From positions 91,599 through 155,598 of the forward strand of contig NZ_CP020810.1 of NCBI RefSeq assembly GCF_002157835.1: 64,000 nucleotides of DNA, read 5' to 3'. This DNA is from Mycobacterium dioxanotrophicus. GTDB taxonomy: Bacteria > Actinomycetota > Actinomycetes > Mycobacteriales > Mycobacteriaceae. Numbering within the stretch: the first letter of the stretch is position 1; the number at the start of each line of letters is the position of its first letter. This document shows, piece after piece, positions 17,209-27,653 of the stretch. The position numbers were made by a program, and so were the translations under genes. Below the pieces are notes generated by a model. That model worked only from the letters and a program-made list of their open reading frames with translations, was not told where the DNA came from and ran no database searches.

Positions 17209-18099
17209 GTGGTCCTGTTGAGCAGCGGACCCAGGGAGGCGATCATCGAGGCCGTTGAGCCCGACGCGGAATCCGGCGGGCAACCCGACGTCAAACGGTT
17301 GTCCCAGCAGATGCAGATTCGTCTACGCGAGCTGGGGTTCAGCCTCCTTGGCGCCTCCAAGCTTGGAATCCTATCGCGCTCAACCCTGACCAGCCTGCGT
17401 GACGCAGATCGTGTCCCGAACCTGCAGACCCTCACCAAACTCGATGACCTGCTGGTGTGGGAGCCCGGGTCAGCCAAGGCCGTTCTGCACGGCGGCGACC
17501 CGGTGCCGCGCGAGCGCGGTGTGTACAGCCAGCTGCCGAAGTCGACCCTGCCCGAGGAGCAGGCACAGTCCGGGGTCACCCTCGACACCCTGTTCGACCC
17601 CAACGAGGACCCCGCCCAGTGGGACTACAGCGGGTTGGTCACCGCGATCGAGCGTCGGCTGCGCGAACTGAACATGACCAAGTCGAAGTTCGCCGCGATC
17701 GGTGGCCCCGGACGCTCGACGTTGGCGACGCTGGGCCAGCGCGGATACGTGCCGACCGCCGAGACGCTCGACCGTATCGACCGGTTTCTAATGTGGGAAC
17801 GCGGGTCGGCGCTGACCGTGCTGCGTGGGGGAGCCCCGGTGCGCATCGGCGCCGCGATCGCCCATCCCGCGCTGGTGCCGCTCAACGCGCTCCGCGACAC
17901 CATGAAGGCATTCAAGATCAGACTCAACCGCCAGGCCCAGAGCGTGGCGCAACTTCTGTCCGACGTCGATGAGGCTTTGACCCGTGTCAACGTCGCCATA
18001 GCAGAAGTGGGGGATCCGGCACGGCGATCCGTGCCAGGTCCAGATTCGGGCAGCCCCGATGAGGGTGATGCCGCAGGTAAGGGAGAAATCCATGACTAG
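17209..18099 (+). CDS. Tandem XRE-like helix-turn-helix protein
   Basis: 296 residues built around two similar units. Unit 1, about residues 30-100: RLRELGFSLLGASKLG, STLTSLRDADRVPNLQTL, LLVWEPGSAKAVLHGGDPVP. Unit 2, about 145-215: RLRELNMTKSKFAAIG, RSTLATLGQRGYVPTAETL, FLMWERGSALTVLRGGAPV. Each fits a Cro/C1-type HTH followed by a conserved Trp-x-x-Gly-Ser-Ala block. A helical and then acidic C-terminus follows. The start is unsure: GTG 17209 is used, but a GGGAGG at 17231 suggests translation may begin further in. It may repress genes of the plasmid core. Confidence 0.6.
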   Translation: MVLLSSGPREAIIEAVEPDAESGGQPDVKRLSQQMQIRLRELGFSLLGASKLGILSRSTLTSLRDADRVPNLQTLTKLDDLLVWEPGSAKAVLHGGDPVPRERGVYSQLPKSTLPEEQAQSGVTLDTLFDPNEDPAQWDYSGLVTAIERRLRELNMTKSKFAAIGGPGRSTLATLGQRGYVPTAETLDRIDRFLMWERGSALTVLRGGAPVRIGAAIAHPALVPLNALRDTMKAFKIRLNRQAQSVAQLLSDVDEALTRVNVAIAEVGDPARRSVPGPDSGSPDEGDAAGKGEIHD

Positions 18100-18123
18100 C
18101 GGTATGGCCGTAGGGAGGCTGCT

Positions 18124-18765
18124 ATGGGCGACCAGCAGCAACCGGATCTGTTCAGCATCAACGCATCGATAATGAAGCCCGTGAGCAGCCAATGGATGCG
18201 CGAGGCGGTGCAGGCCGCCTACCGGCAGCTCGGCCTGCCGACGGGCTGGTCCAGCGAGCAGACCGAGACGTTTCTCAACCTGGTGACCGAGCGGCTGGAC
18301 AACAAAGCCGCAGCGTTGTCGATCGACCTGGCGCAGGACGCGATCAGTCGGTGGCGGACGGCCCACCCCGGCCAGGAACCCGACCATCAGACCACGGTCG
18401 GCCTGCACGAGACAGCGCTGGAGAACGCCCGGGAAGCGGTCGTGCGGCAGGAACTGTACGCACTGATTCCGACCCCGGCCGACGATCAGCCGGAGCCGGC
18501 CAGCCGGCCCAGGCCCGAGGTGAGCTGGCAGGACAGGTGGCGCGACGTCCGCTACCGGACCGAACCCAGCGAGGCCGTGGAGGATCTGGTCGACACGGTG
18601 TGGCCACAACGCTCGGTGATGTTTCGGGTCAAGGCCGCCTACCTGCTCGCGACCCGCGCGGAGGAAGGCCGTCCAATACCCACCAGCCCCCGCCACCACC
18701 TGGTGCCCCGACTCACCCCGCAGGTGGAGGAGGAGCTGAGGGCCGACGGGTACCCGATCGAGTAA
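18124..18765 (+). CDS. Conserved hypothetical preceding the methylase-helicase
   Basis: 213 residues, soluble, mostly helical (SQWMREAVQAAYRQLGLP; ETFLNLVTERLDNKAAAL; AVEDLVDTVWPQRSVMFR). No recognised domain. Its stop overlaps the likely start of the methylase-helicase gene, so the two are one transcript. It probably serves the same process, perhaps as a partner of the large enzyme. Confidence 0.6.
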   Translation: MGDQQQPDLFSINASIMKPVSSQWMREAVQAAYRQLGLPTGWSSEQTETFLNLVTERLDNKAAALSIDLAQDAISRWRTAHPGQEPDHQTTVGLHETALENAREAVVRQELYALIPTPADDQPEPASRPRPEVSWQDRWRDVRYRTEPSEAVEDLVDTVWPQRSVMFRVKAAYLLATRAEEGRPIPTSPRHHLVPRLTPQVEEELRADGYPIE

Positions 18766-21700
18766 CCCGCAAGAAGAAGGCGCGTCAGCGCAGCGAGTAC
18801 GACGACCCGCAGTTGGCGCTGTTCGCCGAGGACAGCTTCGACCTGCCCACCGATCCCCGGGTCATCGACCCCGGTGGCGCCCCACTGCCCCCGGTGCACC
18901 ACCCTGACCGCGACGCCACCAACGAACAGGCCCAGGAGACCTCTCCGCCGGCGGTCGACTCGCTGACCCTCAACCCCCCGCAGCGACCGGCACTGGCCCT
19001 AGTGCCGCCGGTGCTGGCCGACACCCCCGCCGCGGCCGAGCCAGCCCAAAACCGGCCGCACCTGAGCGCAGTACCCGATACCACCGCCCCCGCCGTCGAC
19101 CATGACACCGCCGCCACTGCTGTCGACACCGACGTCGTTGCCGAGCACCCAGCCCCGGCCGAGGCCACCGCGCCCCCGCAGCCGGAGGAGGTGGTGCACC
19201 CACCAGCGGTGGACTTCCAGCCCGGCACCGACATCCGCGTCCCGTCGGGCACCAAGGCCCGGCTGCTGGCCAACATCGCCGTCATCGACACCCTGACGCG
19301 GCTGCAGCGCGACGGACGCCCCGCCACCGCCGCCGAGCAGCAGACCCTGGCGTGCTGGTCGGGCTGGGGCGCGATCGCCGACGTCTTCGACACCCGCAAG
19401 GACACCTACGAGTCTCAGCGTGAATACCTCAAGGAGGTGCTGGGACAGCGGCAGTACCGGGCGGCCTCCGCCAGCACCCTCAACGCCCACTACACCGACC
19501 CGGCCATCGCCGAACACATGTGGAAAGCCGTGCAGCACGCCGGATTCAGCGGCGGCCGCGTCCTGGAGCCCGGCTGCGGATCGGGCACCTTCATCGGGCT
19601 GGCACCCGGCAACGCCCAGATGGTCGGGGTGGAGAAAGACCCGATCAGCGCCGCGGTGGCCGCCCACCTGTATCCGTCGGCCCAAATCCGTTCCGAGGGC
19701 TTCGAAACCACCAACGTGCCCAACGGCAGCTTCGCCGCCGTCATCGGCAATGTGCCGTTCGGGGACTTCGCGCTGCGCGACCCCTCCTACAACCCGAAAC
19801 GGCTGTCCATCCACAACCACTTCATCGTCAAGTCGCTGGATCTGACCGCCCCCGGCGGCTACGTCGTGGTGCTCACCAGCCGCTACACGATGGACAACGT
19901 CGACGATAAGGCCCGGCGTGAAATCCTGGCCCGCGCTGACCTTCTCGGCGCCGTGCGGTTGCCCACTGCCGCGTTCCGCCGGGTAGCCGGCACCGAGGTC
20001 GTCACCGACATCCTCGTGCTTCGCCGCCGCGAGGCCGACCGCGAGATCGCAGTGGGGGAGGACGGCTGGCTGGCCGTAGCCGACATGGACCTCGTGACAG
20101 ACGATGGGCGCGAGTCGTCGCTGCCGGTCAACACCTACTTCCATGAGCATCCCGAATACATGCTCGGCACCCCGATGATCGGGCACGGCATCCACGGCAG
20201 CACCACCCTGCAGGTCCGCACGATGGACCCGTCGGCGGTCCCCGACCAGGTCGCCCGCTGCCTGCGCAGCATCGTCGATGCCGCGGTTGACAGCGATCGC
20301 GCGCTGACCGCCAGCCCGGCCAGCCTCACCGACGTCAGCGAGGTCAGCTTCGATCCCGGCCTGCTGACCAAAGCCACCGCCGGCCAACTGCCCGCCTACG
20401 GCACGCTGCGCTTCAACGCCGAAGCCGACCGGTTCGAATCCTGGGACCGCGACTCGTGGGTGGAAACGAAGGTCTACCAGAGCCGCAAGGACGAGACGAT
20501 CAAGCTGCTGGCGCTACGTGATGCCGCCAACGCCGTGGTGGCCTCGCAGCGCAACGGGCTGCCACCGCAGGAACGCGAGCAGCTCCGCGGCCAGCTCAAC
20601 CGCCTCTACGACGCCTACGTCAAACGCCACGGCCCGATCCAACGGTTCAAGTGGAGCACTCCCGCCGAGATCACCCAGGACAAACACGACAAGAAGCTCG
20701 GCAAGAAGATCGATTCGTGGCGCAAGAAGAACCCCGACGCCGACCGTGTCCCCGAGGAACTCCTCGAGCAGTGGGACCAGGAAGCCTGGGAGACCCCCAA
20801 CCCCTACAAGCTGCGCCCGCACATCGTCACAGCCCTACGCAACGACCCGTCCTGGACCACGGTGCTGGCCCTGGAGACCTACGACGAGCAGACCAAAGAG
20901 GTCCGCAAGGCACCGATCTTCAGCGTCGACCTGCTGGGGCCGCCCACAGTCCGCGACCGCGCCGAAACCGCCGACGAAGCACTGGCCATCAGCCTCGACC
21001 AGCACGGCGGCGTCGACCTCGACCACATCGCCACGCTGCTGGACACAGACAAGGCCGCCGCGCGCGAACACCTGCGCGGCCTGGTATTTCCCTCGCTGCG
21101 TGACCCCGACGTGCTGATCCCTGCCACCGCCGCCCTGTCAGGCAACGTGCGCCGCCAGTTGCGGGAAGCCGAAAAGGCCGCCGAAAACGATCCCCGCTAC
21201 CACGAATACGTCGATGCGCTGCGCAAAGTGCAGCCCGTCGACCGGCAGGCCAGCCAGATCAGCGCCCGCCCCGGATCGCCCTGGATCGACGCACGCTACG
21301 TCGCCCAGTTCGCCCGCGAAACCTTCGCACCCTCCGAGCACAAGATTCCCCGCGTCACCGTCGACCACATCCAGGGCGTGTGGACCATCGAATGCCCCAA
21401 CCATGACCGGGCGCATGCCAGCTTCTTCGAAACCTGGGGAACCCGCTACGACAACCGCGACGCCATCGACCTGCTCGAAATGGTGTGCAACAACAAAGAA
21501 ATCGTCGTCAAGTACACCGCCGAGGAGACCGAGCGCACCGGCCGAACCGGCGTCAACCGCGACGCCACCGTAGCCGCGCAGGCTAAAGCCACCAAGATCA
21601 GCGAGGCGTTCCAGAAGTGGATCTTCGCCGACGAGACCCGCCGCGACGAACTGGTAAAGGTCTACAACGAACGGTTCAACTGCCTGCGGGCACCCAAATA

Positions 21701-24548
21701 CTCCGGTGCCGCGCTGACCCTGCCCGGACTGTCGAAGCGCTTCGAACCGCACCCCTACCAACGAGATGCGGTGGCACGCATCATCGCCGAACCCAACGTG
21801 CTGCTCGACCACGTCGTTGGCGCAGGAAAATCCGGCACCATGTTCATGGCCGCCATGGAGTTGCGCCGACTCGGGCTGGCACGCCAACCCTGGATCATCG
21901 TGCCCAACCACATCATCGAGCAGGTCGGCAAGGAGGCCAAATGGTGGTACCCCAGCGCTGAAATCCTGCTCGGCGCACCGGGAACCGACCCCGAAGGCCG
22001 CCGCCGCTTCGTCGCCCAGTCGGCCACCTCGGACTGGGACATGGTGATCGTGCCGCAGTCACTGTTCGAGGCGATCCCGGTCGGGCCCGAGGTGCAACGC
22101 GACTATATCGAACGCGAACTGGAAATCCTGCGCGAGGCACTCAGCGCCACCACCGAAGACACCACCCCGACCAGCGTCAAGCGTCTGGAAAAAGCGCTGC
22201 AGCGCTACGAAACCAAACTCAAAGACCTCACCGATCAGGCCAGCAAGGACACCGGCCTGCGTTTCGAGCAGACCGGCGCGGACTACCTTTTCGTCGACGA
22301 AGCCCACATGTTCAAAAACAGAACACGGCTGTCAGCAGTCAAGGAATTGGCCTGCCCCAACGGATCTGAACGTGCCGACGACCTGGCGATGAAAATGGAC
22401 ATGCTGCGCCATCGCCGCCGCGAAGAGGCGCTTGCCGCCGGCCGCCAACCCACCCCGGCCGATGAGCGGGTCGCCACCTTCGCCACCGGCACCCCGGTCG
22501 CCAACAGTCTCGGCGAAATGTATGTCATGCAGCGCTATCTGCGCCCCGACCTGCTCGACGACGCCGGCGTATTCCACCTCAACGACTGGGGAGCAGCCTT
22601 CACCTCCACCATCAACACCGTCGAAGTCAACGCCACCGGCACCCAGCTCAGACCCGTCACCCGCGTCGGCAAGTTCACCAACCTGCAAGAGCTGCTAAAG
22701 CTGTCATCGGTGTTCACCGACGTCATCACCCGCGACCAGGTCCTCGACCAAGCCAAAGTCGAGCTACCCGAGCTGGTCGGCGGCAAACGCACCATCATCA
22801 ACATCCCGGCCGATCAGGAACTCAAAGACTTCATCACCGACCTGGGCTACCGGGCCACCGACATCGACCCGAAGAACATGGCCCGCGACAACATCCTCAA
22901 GATCAGCAACGACGGCCGAGAGGCCAGCCTCGACCCGAGGATGGTCCACCTGCCCGCCCCGGCCCACTCACGCACCGCGGCCGTGGCCGACCAAATCATG
23001 GCGGTGCACAAAGCCACCGCCGACCGCATCTACAAAGACCCCCAGCACGGCCACGACATGCCTAATCCCGGTGCCCTGCAAATCGTGTTCTGCGACCGAG
23101 GGACACCGACCAAGAAGGCCGGGAAACCCAAAGACAGCTTCGGCATGTACACCGCCATCCGCGACGAGCTCATCGCCCGCGGCATGCCGGCCGAGAAAAT
23201 CCGGTTCATTCACGACGCGGAAAAACCCGAAGACAAACTGCGACTGTTCGATGAATGCAACCGCGGGATGGTGTCGGTGTTACTCGGCTCGACAGAAAAG
23301 ATGGGCACCGGGACAAACGTGCAGACCCGCGCGGTCGCCCTACATCACGTCGATGTGCCCTGGCGCCCAGCCGATCTGGAGCAGCGCGAGGGCCGCATCA
23401 TCCGCCAAGGCAACCAGAATCGCCAGGTCCACATCTTCAACTACGTCGTCGAAGGCAGCTACGACACGGTGATGTGGCAGAAAATCGAGGCCAAATCGCT
23501 GTTCATCGAGCAAGTCAAACGCGCCGACATCGCCGTCGATGAAGTCGAGGACGTCGGCGGGGGAGACCTCAGCGCCAGCGCCGCCGAGACCAAGGCCATC
23601 GCCACCGGCGACCCGCGCTACGTGCGGCAAGTGCAGCTCCAAGACGAGATCGACCACCTCGCCGCACTGGAACGCTCCCACCACGAGACGCTGGCCAGCC
23701 GCGACCGCGAAATCGCCGCCAACCAACGCCAGCTCGCCATCGTCGCCTCCGACCTGCAGGCCCTGGCGCCCGTGGCAGAAGACGTCGCCGCCCGCGACCC
23801 CGACACCCGACCAACCATCCTGGTCGAAGGCCGTCGCTACCCGGAGCGCAAGGACGCCGCCGAAGCGTTCGCCACCGTCTGCCGCAACACCTACCACGCC
23901 ATGAAGAACGCCCCCGGTTACGAGAACCGCCCGCTCAACGCCTCGATCAACGGTGTCGGGCTCCTGGCACGCCGCGACCACCTGAACTCGAAACTGTGGA
24001 TCAAAGCCGAAGTACCGTCAGCCGAAATCGACGTCACAGTGACGGACCTGCACACAACCGTGGGCAGTCTCGATGACAGCGGCAGCGCCAAAAGCCGAGG
24101 TCTACTCACCCGCGTGGAGAACCTCTACAAGGACCTGCCCAACCATCACCAGCGGCTGCAGCGCAACCACGACCAGATCGCCGGCGCCATCGAAGACCTC
24201 CAAACCACTGAGGTCGAGGCGTTCGACCGCGGCGACGAACTGGCCGGGCTGCGAGAAGAACACGCCACCTTGACAACAATGCTGCGGCTGGAAGCCGAAT
24301 CCGAAGCAGCCAAAGCCAAAGCCGCCGAGGCGCAGCACCGCATGCGGGCCGCCGGCCGAGAACCCGGATGGTCGCTGCACCTCAACCCCACCCCGTTCCT
24401 CCTCGAGGAATCCGGTTTCGACACCGCCGAGCAATACCGCTTCGCCCAAAAGATCGCCGAACGCGCCCGCGCCGCGGAATACCTTGCCTCCCAGCAGGAC
24501 AAAGGCGCGGAGGAAGACCGAGACAACGACGACGGGCTGGCCCTGTGA
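18762..24548 (+). CDS. DarB-like DNA methylase/SNF2-type helicase fusion
   Basis: About 1928 residues. An N-terminal N6-adenine methylase domain has motif I EPGCGSGTF near residue 270 and a catalytic NVPFG (variant of NPPY) near 330. A superfamily 2 helicase follows: VVGAGKSGT near 1020, VDEAHMF near 1178, REGRIIRQGNQN near 1545. The last 250 residues are coiled coil. The same order occurs in phage P1 DarB, which protects incoming DNA from restriction, and in many conjugative elements. Conserved-looking sequence (TRKKKARQRSEYDDPQLALF) runs right up to codon 2, but that position holds GTA, not GTG; see findings. The next usable starts would be GTG 18600 (long overlap) or TTG 18813. Confidence 0.75.
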   Translation, partial: VTRKKKARQRSEYDDPQLALFAEDSFDLPTDPRVIDPGGAPLPPVHHPDRDATNEQAQETSPPAVDSLTLNPPQRPALALVPPVLADTPAAAEPAQNRPHLSAVPDTTAPAVDHDTAATAVDTDVVAEHPAPAEATAPPQPEEVVHPPAVDFQPGTDIRVPSGTKARLLANIAVIDTLTRLQRDGRPATAAEQQTLACWSGWGAIADVFDTRKDTYESQREYLKEVLGQRQYRAASASTLNAHYTDPAIAEHMWKAVQHAGFSGGRVLEPGCGSGTFIGLAPGNAQMVGVEKDPISAAVAAHLYPSAQIRSEGFETTNVPNGSFAAVIGNVPFGDFALRDPSYNPKRLSIHNHFIVKSLDLTAPGGYVVVLTSRYTMDNVDDKARREILARADLLGAVRLPTAAFRRVAGTEVVTDILVLRRREADREIAVGEDGWLAVADMDLVTDDGRESSLPVNTYFHEHPEYMLGTPMIGHGIHGSTTLQVRTMDPSAVPDQVARCLRSIVDAAVDSDRALTASPASLTDVSEVSFDPGLLTKATAGQLPAYGTLRFNAEADRFESWDRDSWVETKVYQSRKDETIKLLALRDAANAVVASQRNGLPPQEREQLRGQLNRLYDAYVKRHGPIQRFKWSTPAEITQDKHDKKLGKKIDSWRKKNPDADRVPEELLEQWDQEAWETPNPYKLRPHIVTALRNDPSWTTVLALETYDEQTKEVRKAPIFSVDLLGPPTVRDRAETADEALAISLDQHGGVDLDHIATLLDTDKAAAREHLRGLVFPSLRDPDVLIPATAALSGNVRRQLREAEKAAENDPRYHEYVDALRKVQPVDRQASQISARPGSPWIDARYVAQFARETFAPSEHKIPRVTVDHIQGVWTIECPNHDRAHASFFETWGTRYDNRDAIDLLEMVCNNKEIVVKYTAEETERTGRTGVNRDATVAAQAKATKISEAFQKWIFADETRRDELVKVYNERFNCLRAPKYSGAALTLPGLSKRFEPHPYQRDAVARIIAEPNVLLDHVVGAGKSGTMFMAAMELRRLGLARQPWIIVPNHIIEQVGKEAKWWYPSAEILLGAPGTDPEGRRRFVAQSATSDWDMVIVPQSLFEAIPVGPEVQRDYIERELEILREALSATTEDTTPTSVKRLEKALQRYETKLKDLTDQASKDTGLRFEQTGADYLFVDEAHMFKNRTRLSAVKELACPNGSERADDLAMKMDMLRHRRREEALAAGRQPTPADERVATFATGTPVANSLGEMYVMQRYLRPDLLDDAGVFHLNDWGAAFTSTINTVEVNATGTQLRPVTRVGKFTNLQELLKLSSVFTDVITRDQVLDQAKVELPELVGGKRTIINIPADQELKDFITDLGYRATDIDPKNMARDNILKISNDGREASLDPRMVHLPAPAHSRTAAVADQIMAVHKATADRIYKDPQHGHDMPNPGALQIVFCDRGTPTKKAGKPKDSFGMYTAIRDELIARGMPAEKIRFIHDAEKPEDKLRLFDECNRGMVSVLLGSTEKMGTGTNVQTRAVALHHVDVPWRPADLEQREGRIIRQGNQNRQVHIFNYVVEGSYDTVMWQKIEAKSLFIEQVKRADIAVDEVEDVGGGDLSASAAETKAIATGDPRYVRQVQLQDEIDHLAALERSHHETLASRDREIAANQRQLAIVASDLQALAPVAEDVAARDPDTRPTILVEGRRYPERKDAAEAFATVCRNTYHAMKNAPGYENRPLNASINGVGLLARRDHLNSKLWIKAEVPSAEIDVTVTDLHTTVGSLDDSGSAKSRGLLTRVENLYKDLPNHHQRLQRNHDQIAGAIEDLQTTEVEAFDRGDELAGLREEHATLTTMLRLEAESEAAKAKAAEAQHRMRAAGREPGWSLHLNPTPFLLEESGFDTAEQYRFAQKIAERARAAEYLASQQDKGAEEDRDNDDGLAL

Positions 24549-25190
24549 TGAACGGCCAGGAACGCACCCCAGCGCAGGCCGCGGCCGCCGGCGCCGAACG
24601 GCGCCAGCCCGACGACCCATGGTGGAGCTACACCCAAGGCTGCGCCGCCGCGTTGAGCAGGGGAGCAGAACCACCCGTGGTCGCCACCCACGGCCCACTG
24701 CTACAGCCCAACGAGGTGACCAGGCTCAGCGCCCCCGCCAACTACAGCCGCCTTGTCGGAGGCGACGGGCACTTCGACCGCGCCGGCGCCCCCTTCTTCG
24801 TCAACCCGCTGCTCATGGCCGGAGCAATGGCCACCCAAGGAGCCATCAACCGTGGCCGACGACGCCGCGCCGAGCAGGACGCCCAGCCCACTTGGCGCAA
24901 CCACCGGCAAACCGCAGTGCTCACCACCAACCTGCGGCTGATGTGCAGCCGCCCCGACGGCGGCTACGTGTCGTTCTGGTACCAAGACCTCGCCGAGTTC
25001 TACCCCCACCCGCACGCCCGCACTCTGGTCATGTCATTCGACGAAGACCACACCCCGCCCCTGCAGCTCACCGGGCCCGCCGTACCCGCGATCAGCCTGT
25101 GGGCAGGCCACGCCATCTACGGTGATGGCGCTAAAGAAGACTGCCCAGAGATGCTAAGCGAAATTGCCCAGTTGGCTTGAGTGGCTAAGG

Positions 25191-25490
25191 TTAGCAGGTT
25201 CGTCGTTGCAGGGGAACGATTGTGCCGTCGCCGGGGGTGCTGGGGCGGGCAGCTTCTGGAGTGGTCAGCAAAGCGACGATGGTGATGGGTTCGCCGCAAT
25301 GCGGGCAGGAACGGGTGGCGGCCGGCTGTGGGGCGGGTGGCCGGGCCTCGGTGACGGTGGCGGCGGTGTCGCTGTGTTTGCGTTGCTCCCAGGCGTGTTT
25401 GCGGCAGCGGTCTGAGCAGTAGATCTTGGTCGGTGTGGTGGCGGTGAATTCGGTCCAGCAGGCTTGGCAGGAACGGGTCTCAGCTGACAT
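25191..25490 (-). CDS. Zinc-ribbon-like accessory protein of the IS
   Basis: 99 residues, starting inside the last 11 bases of istB. It has two Cys clusters: SCQACWTEF ... YCSDRCRKHAWE and RSCPHCGEPI, as in a small zinc-binding protein. It ends near the IS border. The role is unknown; it may be a regulator or passenger. Confidence 0.6.
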   Translation of the reverse strand: MSAETRSCQACWTEFTATTPTKIYCSDRCRKHAWEQRKHSDTAATVTEARPPAPQPAATRSCPHCGEPITIVALLTTPEAARPSTPGDGTIVPLQRRTC

Positions 25491-26266
25491 GGGCGGCGAC
25501 CGCCTTACGCATCGTTTCGGCGGTGGCTTGGTGGTTGCGCAGCCGGTAGCTGGGTCCGTCGATACCGACCACGGTGGCGCGGTGCAGTAGCCTGTCCAAC
25601 ATGGCGGCTGCGACGGTGGCGTCTCCGAAAGCGGTTGCCCAGTCAGCGATCCCAACATTGGTTGTCAGAATCGTACTCGACTTCAGATACCGTTGGTTGA
25701 TCACCTGGAACAACGCGGATGCCCATCGCCGGGCAGCGGAAGGTAGCCAAGTTCGTCAATCACCAACAGTTTCGGTCCGGCGAAGAACCGCATGCAGGTG
25801 TGCCAGCGGCCTTCCAGGGCGGCTTTGTGGCAGCGGGCCGCCAGGTCGGCGGCGGTGGTGAAATACACCCGGTGGCCGGCCTCGACCGCGCCGCGGGCCA
25901 ACGCGACGGCCAGCATGGTCTTGCCGACCCCGGGTGGGCCGACGAACAGCACGTTGGCCGCGTCGTCGAGGAAGCGCAGACTGGCCAGGTCGTTGATCAG
26001 TTTGGCGTCGACCCCGGGCTGGGCGGCGAAATCGAAATCGGCCATGGTCCAGGGTTCGGGCAGACAGGCGAACCGCAACCGTGAGGTCAGCCGGCGGGCT
26101 TCGGTGGCGTTGACCTCGATCTCCAACAGCCGCTCCAAAGCGGCGGTCAGGGACAGGTTTTCGGCGCGGGCGGCATCGAGGATGCGGGTAGCGCTTCGGC
26201 TGCGTCGCCGAGTTTCAGATAGGACAGATGTGCCCGGAGTTGTTGGTATCGGCGGGCTTCGCTCAT
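25480..26266 (-). pseudogene. istB: istB, two frameshifts
   Basis: AAA+ ATPase helper of the transposase. The start MSEARRYQQLRAHLSYLKLG is at 26266. The frame breaks near 26185, resumes with LERLLEIEVNATEARRLTSR and Walker A VGPPGVGKT and Walker B LLVIDELGYL, breaks again near 25722, and resumes with LFQVINQRYLKSSTILTTN to the stop. Both breaks are repaired by adding a single base (one more G in a GGG run near 25722, one base at GCATCC near 26185). Confidence 0.85.
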
Positions 26267-26299
26267 CTGTGGGACGGTTTTGCTCAAGGGGTTACTCCT

Positions 26300-27653
26300 G
26301 GTTCTGTTCGGTTGGATGGTGTTGGGAACAACGGATAGCCGTGCTGCGGTCGCCGCATAGACGGCCAGATCGATCACTACCTTCTGGGCGGGATCGTTCG
26401 CCGGGCACCACGCAGCCGCGCGGCCTCGGCAACGGCGGCCACCGAGGGCGGTCGCCGGGTCTTATGAGTGCAAGGCCTGGCCGTCGAGAACCCGATAGCA
26501 CTGCCTGTTCGAGCGCGACGACGTGACCGGCATCGCGCACCACCGCGCCGCTGCCGTCGACCGCGCGGCGGTGCGCGGCAACAACGGCTCCCGATGCCGT
26601 GGTCAATTGCACGGTGTCAGAGCCCAGGCGGTGGGTGACGGTCACCGTGGCCCCGGCCAGCCCCGGCGGCACCGAGTACTGATTGCCCCGCCAGGACACC
26701 AACGCTTGTGGAGTGACGATGCGGTGTTCGGTCAACTCGGCCGGATACGAACCCGTCGGCAGTGACCGTAGTGGTTCGGCATCGGCCAGGGCGCCGACGG
26801 TGGTGGCCTGCCCGTCGCGGCGCCGGCGGCGCCCGTCGAGCTTCACGCACAGCCGGTCCAGCGACGCCTGGGCTTGCTCGATCGTGGTGTCGTCGGTGAC
26901 GGTGCGCCACCAGCGTTGGGCGGCAGCGTGATTGGACTTCTCCACCACACCCTTGCGGTTGCCCCGTCGTGGCGGGCACACATCGACGGCGACAGCGTAG
27001 TGTTTGGCCACCCCGGCGAACGCCGCGGTGATCCGGCCCGATTCGGGATGACATACCGTGGCCATCCGGTCGAACCGCCACCGCTGGGTGACCCCACCCA
27101 ACCGGATGCTGACCGCCTCGATCGCTTCCACGACGTGCGCGAAGTCCTCGGCCGGGGCCAGCGCCCCGCGCCAGCGGCTCGAATGGGCCAACGCCCCGAC
27201 CAGCAGGTGGGCATGCCGGTCAGCCGCCCACGATGCTGGTGGATCGGGCAGCTCGACCCAGTCCCACTGAGTCTCGACCCCGGGCGGATGATCGATGACC
27301 GCGACGTCGCGGCCCTTGACCGACTGACACGGCTCGCAATGCGGTCGCAGCCCCAGGTTTCGGATTGCCAGGGTCAGCGACGGATACGAGCCGGTAAAAC
27401 CTAGCTCGACGAGTTCGTCGAACAGGGTTGAGGCCCACAGGTGCGGATCGTCAGCCAGGCGGATCCGGCAGTACTCGACGAACGGATCGATCACCAGCGG
27501 TTCAGAGCGTTGGCGTTGCCCGGGTACTCGTTCCCCAGCCAGATAGGCCCGAACGGTTCGGCGATTGATCCCGAGATGGCGAGCGATCGCCGATATCGAC
27601 CAACCCTGCTCCCGAAGCGCATGCGCTTCCACATCACCCTCCAGCGACAGCAA
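26300..27653 (-). pseudogene. istA: istA, frameshifts near its 3' end
   Basis: IS21 transposase. TTG 27653 is preceded by GGGAGG. The HTH (SISAIARHLGINRRTVRAYL) and the DDE catalytic region (QWDWVELPDP ... RFDRMATVCHP ... GVVEKSNHA) are intact, as is the beta-barrel (WRGNQYSVPPGLAG). About 85 codons from the end the frame is lost near 26490 (TT where TTT is expected), again near 26405 (CCC for CCCC), and a stop is missed near 26312 (G for GG). Confidence 0.85.

Noticed and set aside
18192..18761. Long N-terminal extension of the methylase-helicase from ATG 18192
   Set aside because: It would overlap the 213-codon gene almost completely and the extension is Arg/Gly/Pro-rich like an out-of-frame shadow.
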